Positions 7,232-8,422 of a stretch of 8,422 bases of DNA are shown here, one piece after another. Origin of the DNA: Bacteroides sp. CAG:927 (GTDB lineage Bacteria; Bacteroidota; Bacteroidia; Bacteroidales; Muribaculaceae). Location: positions 1 through 8,422 of the forward strand of contig HF985640.1 of assembly GCA_000431155.1 (NCBI GenBank). The letters run 5' to 3'. Within the stretch, counting starts at the first letter, position 1; every line of letters begins with the position of its first letter. A program made the translations under genes and the position numbers. The notes beneath the pieces are model-generated. The model was not told the DNA's origin. It saw only the letters and a list, made by a program, of their open reading frames with translations, and searched no databases.

Positions 7232-8344
7232 ATGAAAAAATTCTTCTTGTTGATGCAGATTGTTGTCTTTTTGACAGCCACTTGCTCAGGCGCAGAAAGA
7301 AAGTTCAACGACGCTTTTGTCTTTGGCGTTTTCTATGGTCATCCCTCTAAAATAAATATATTAAGCAAAGACTCAGAATCTGGCGACCGCTATGTCTTCA
7401 CCTTTGATAACGAAGGTGCCTTGACCTCTTTTAACGGCAGCGAGCTAACAGATTGCGTGAGAGATGAAAAATCACGCCTGATATATTTTGAATCGGCAAA
7501 CGGCGGAATTTTTATGGTAGAATGGAATAGCGACGGCAATCCCTACAAGTTTAGCATGAAAACTCCTGACACCAAGAAGCTTGCGAAAGATTTCCTGACT
7601 TATATCCGCAAATGTGGAAGTGTCAACAACCATAAATATTTTTCTTCTGAAGATTTGCAGTTTACTTCCGATGACAATGGCGTAGTTGAAACCAATAGAA
7701 CTAATATGGCCTCTTATCTTAATCCGGCATTTGACGAATATGGCAATTTGAAGTTCGCATTGAAGAAATACGCCACGATTAATGCAACACAGATAGCAGA
7801 AGACCGAACAATCCATCAAACCACCACATACTGGCCGGACCATTCGGTGGATGCAGCCAGCATTTCAACACAAAAGGAGGCCTTTCACAAGCTGCTGGCT
7901 TCGCCCGAAGGATTCGTATACGATCCCCAGAATAAGCGCAACCTCTATCAGCAACTCTTTTTGGACTATATGCCCGAAGCCGGCATACAGCGGGTGCACC
8001 AAGAGCTCCGCGACATTTATAAAAGCGGCCGCAAACTCTCATATCACGGCATCCCCTATGAAGTATCTTTCTATCAGAATGTCGGGGTGGACCCCGATAC
8101 GAGTCTCTATTATGAGTTCCATGGCACCCGCCACGAAATAAATGAATTGCGAAATGAAATCACGACACTATGCAACGAAATGGGTTTCAATATGCAATCC
8201 GATTGCAGTACGCAGTCGGTAATCATCTATTCGGGCAAGAAAAATCTGTACGTATCCTACATTGAACTCCGACACAACGATCTTTCCGGCGACGAAGCCC
8301 GTTTAAGGATGGACATAACTTACTGCGAAAAAAAATCAAAATAG
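7232..8344 (+). CDS. Hypothetical exported protein, 370 residues
   Basis: I do not recognise the family. The N-terminus MKKFFLLMQIVVFLTATCSG is a clear signal peptide with probable cleavage after Ala21. Cys18 is preceded by TAT, a poor lipobox, so a soluble periplasmic or secreted protein is more likely than a lipoprotein. Three short segments resemble the beta-hairpin D-x-x-G pattern of YD-type repeats: RYVFTFDNEGAL (53-64), FMVEWNSDGN (94-103) and FDEYGNL (167-173). The last 170 residues look mixed alpha/beta with no known motif. The first half is AT-rich: hand-counted 60-base blocks at 7321 and 7621 give 33% GC. The second half is near 49%, with 57% in the block at 7981. It stands alone behind its own promoter. 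Confidence 0.85.
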   Translation: MKKFFLLMQIVVFLTATCSGAERKFNDAFVFGVFYGHPSKINILSKDSESGDRYVFTFDNEGALTSFNGSELTDCVRDEKSRLIYFESANGGIFMVEWNSDGNPYKFSMKTPDTKKLAKDFLTYIRKCGSVNNHKYFSSEDLQFTSDDNGVVETNRTNMASYLNPAFDEYGNLKFALKKYATINATQIAEDRTIHQTTTYWPDHSVDAASISTQKEAFHKLLASPEGFVYDPQNKRNLYQQLFLDYMPEAGIQRVHQELRDIYKSGRKLSYHGIPYEVSFYQNVGVDPDTSLYYEFHGTRHEINELRNEITTLCNEMGFNMQSDCSTQSVIIYSGKKNLYVSYIELRHNDLSGDEARLRMDITYCEKKSK

Positions 8345-8347
8345 CCG

Positions 8348-8380
8348 AACCACTGCATCCGCACCCATAAGTGGTTTTAT
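8348..8380 (+). terminator. Candidate intrinsic terminator hairpin
   Basis: AACCACT (8348-8354) and AGTGGTT (8370-8376) form a seven-base stem with a 15-base loop, followed by TTAT and TAG. It begins four bases after the stop of the gene at 7232. The stem is modest, the loop large and the T-tract short, so it may be weak. Confidence 0.45.
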
Positions 8381-8382
8381 TA

Positions 8383-8405
8383 GGCCGGTCACGGCTCTTT
8401 CATTT
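8383..8405 (+). terminator. Second candidate terminator hairpin
   Basis: GGCCG (8383-8387) and CGGCT (8392-8396) pair around the tetraloop GTCA, with one G-U pair at the base, and are followed by the T-rich CTTTCATTT. This is a compact intrinsic terminator shape. Its right half overlaps the right inverted-repeat copy. Confidence 0.35.
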
Positions 8406-8408
8406 AAA
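8389..8408 (-). repeat. Right copy of 20-base inverted repeat
   Basis: TCACGGCTCTTTCATTTAAA is the exact reverse complement of 17-36. Part of it, GCTCTTT at 8394-8400, can also pair locally with AAAGAGC at 8416-8422, the last bases of the window. A longer palindrome may therefore continue past the edge. It is not coding. A 20-base match at 8.4 kb is very unlikely by chance (roughly 3 in 100,000 for a random sequence of this length). Confidence 0.8.
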
Positions 8409-8422
8409 CTAAAATAAAGAGC

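Noticed and set aside
7283..7285. Cys18 of the last gene as a lipoprotein attachment site
   Set aside because: The residue before the cysteine is Thr instead of Gly, Ala or Ser, and there is a better signal-peptidase I site after Ala21.
7388..7750. Rhs/YD-repeat toxin identity for the last gene
   Set aside because: Only three loose D-x-x-G-like segments are seen, with no regular spacing, no RHS core motif, no toxin domain and no neighbouring immunity gene.
7873..7885. AAAGGAGG, a strong Shine-Dalgarno-like sequence within a partial palindrome
   Set aside because: It lies inside the gene at 7232 with no suitable ATG after it, and this phylum makes little use of Shine-Dalgarno sites.

Overview
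The window reads as a Bacteroidota chromosome segment, most likely order Bacteroidales and plausibly Muribaculaceae (family is an inference). Three things support this. The gene order ftsX - DUF3098 - uppP - truB - queA is a familiar Bacteroidales order. Shine-Dalgarno sequences are nearly absent before the starts. Upstream regions carry the Bacteroidota -7 element TAnnTTTG rather than a sigma70 -10 box. All protein genes that can be supported lie on the + strand. No RNA gene, CRISPR array, transposase, integrase or prophage gene was seen.

Layout. Positions 1-134 are an AT-rich leader with a good Bacteroidota promoter (66-97). From 135 to 7123 there are nine tightly packed genes, with gaps of 2-29 bases and two one-base stop/start overlaps, so they probably form one operon. 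They are ftsX (cell-division membrane protein), a DUF3098 two-helix membrane protein, uppP (undecaprenyl-pyrophosphate phosphatase), truB (tRNA psi55 synthase), queA (queuosine biosynthesis), a YigZ/IMPACT-family protein, a 124-residue helical protein I do not recognise, a secreted cyclophilin-type peptidyl-prolyl isomerase with an unusual internal insertion, and an M16 zinc peptidase. The first three serve the envelope and peptidoglycan cycle, the next two modify tRNA, and the last two concern protein folding and turnover.

Positions 7124-7231 separate this cluster from a single gene (7232-8344) with its own AT-rich promoter region. It encodes a 370-residue exported protein of unknown function whose first half is clearly more AT-rich than the rest of the window. 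It is followed by two short hairpins that may terminate transcription.

Most of the window is ordinary housekeeping DNA. The least expected signal is a perfect 20-base inverted repeat near the two ends (17-36 and 8389-8408), outside all genes. The two unrecognised genes (4666-5040 and 7232-8344) and the overlapping promoter candidates at 7195-7230 also merit a second look. I see no convincing evidence of a new multi-gene system.
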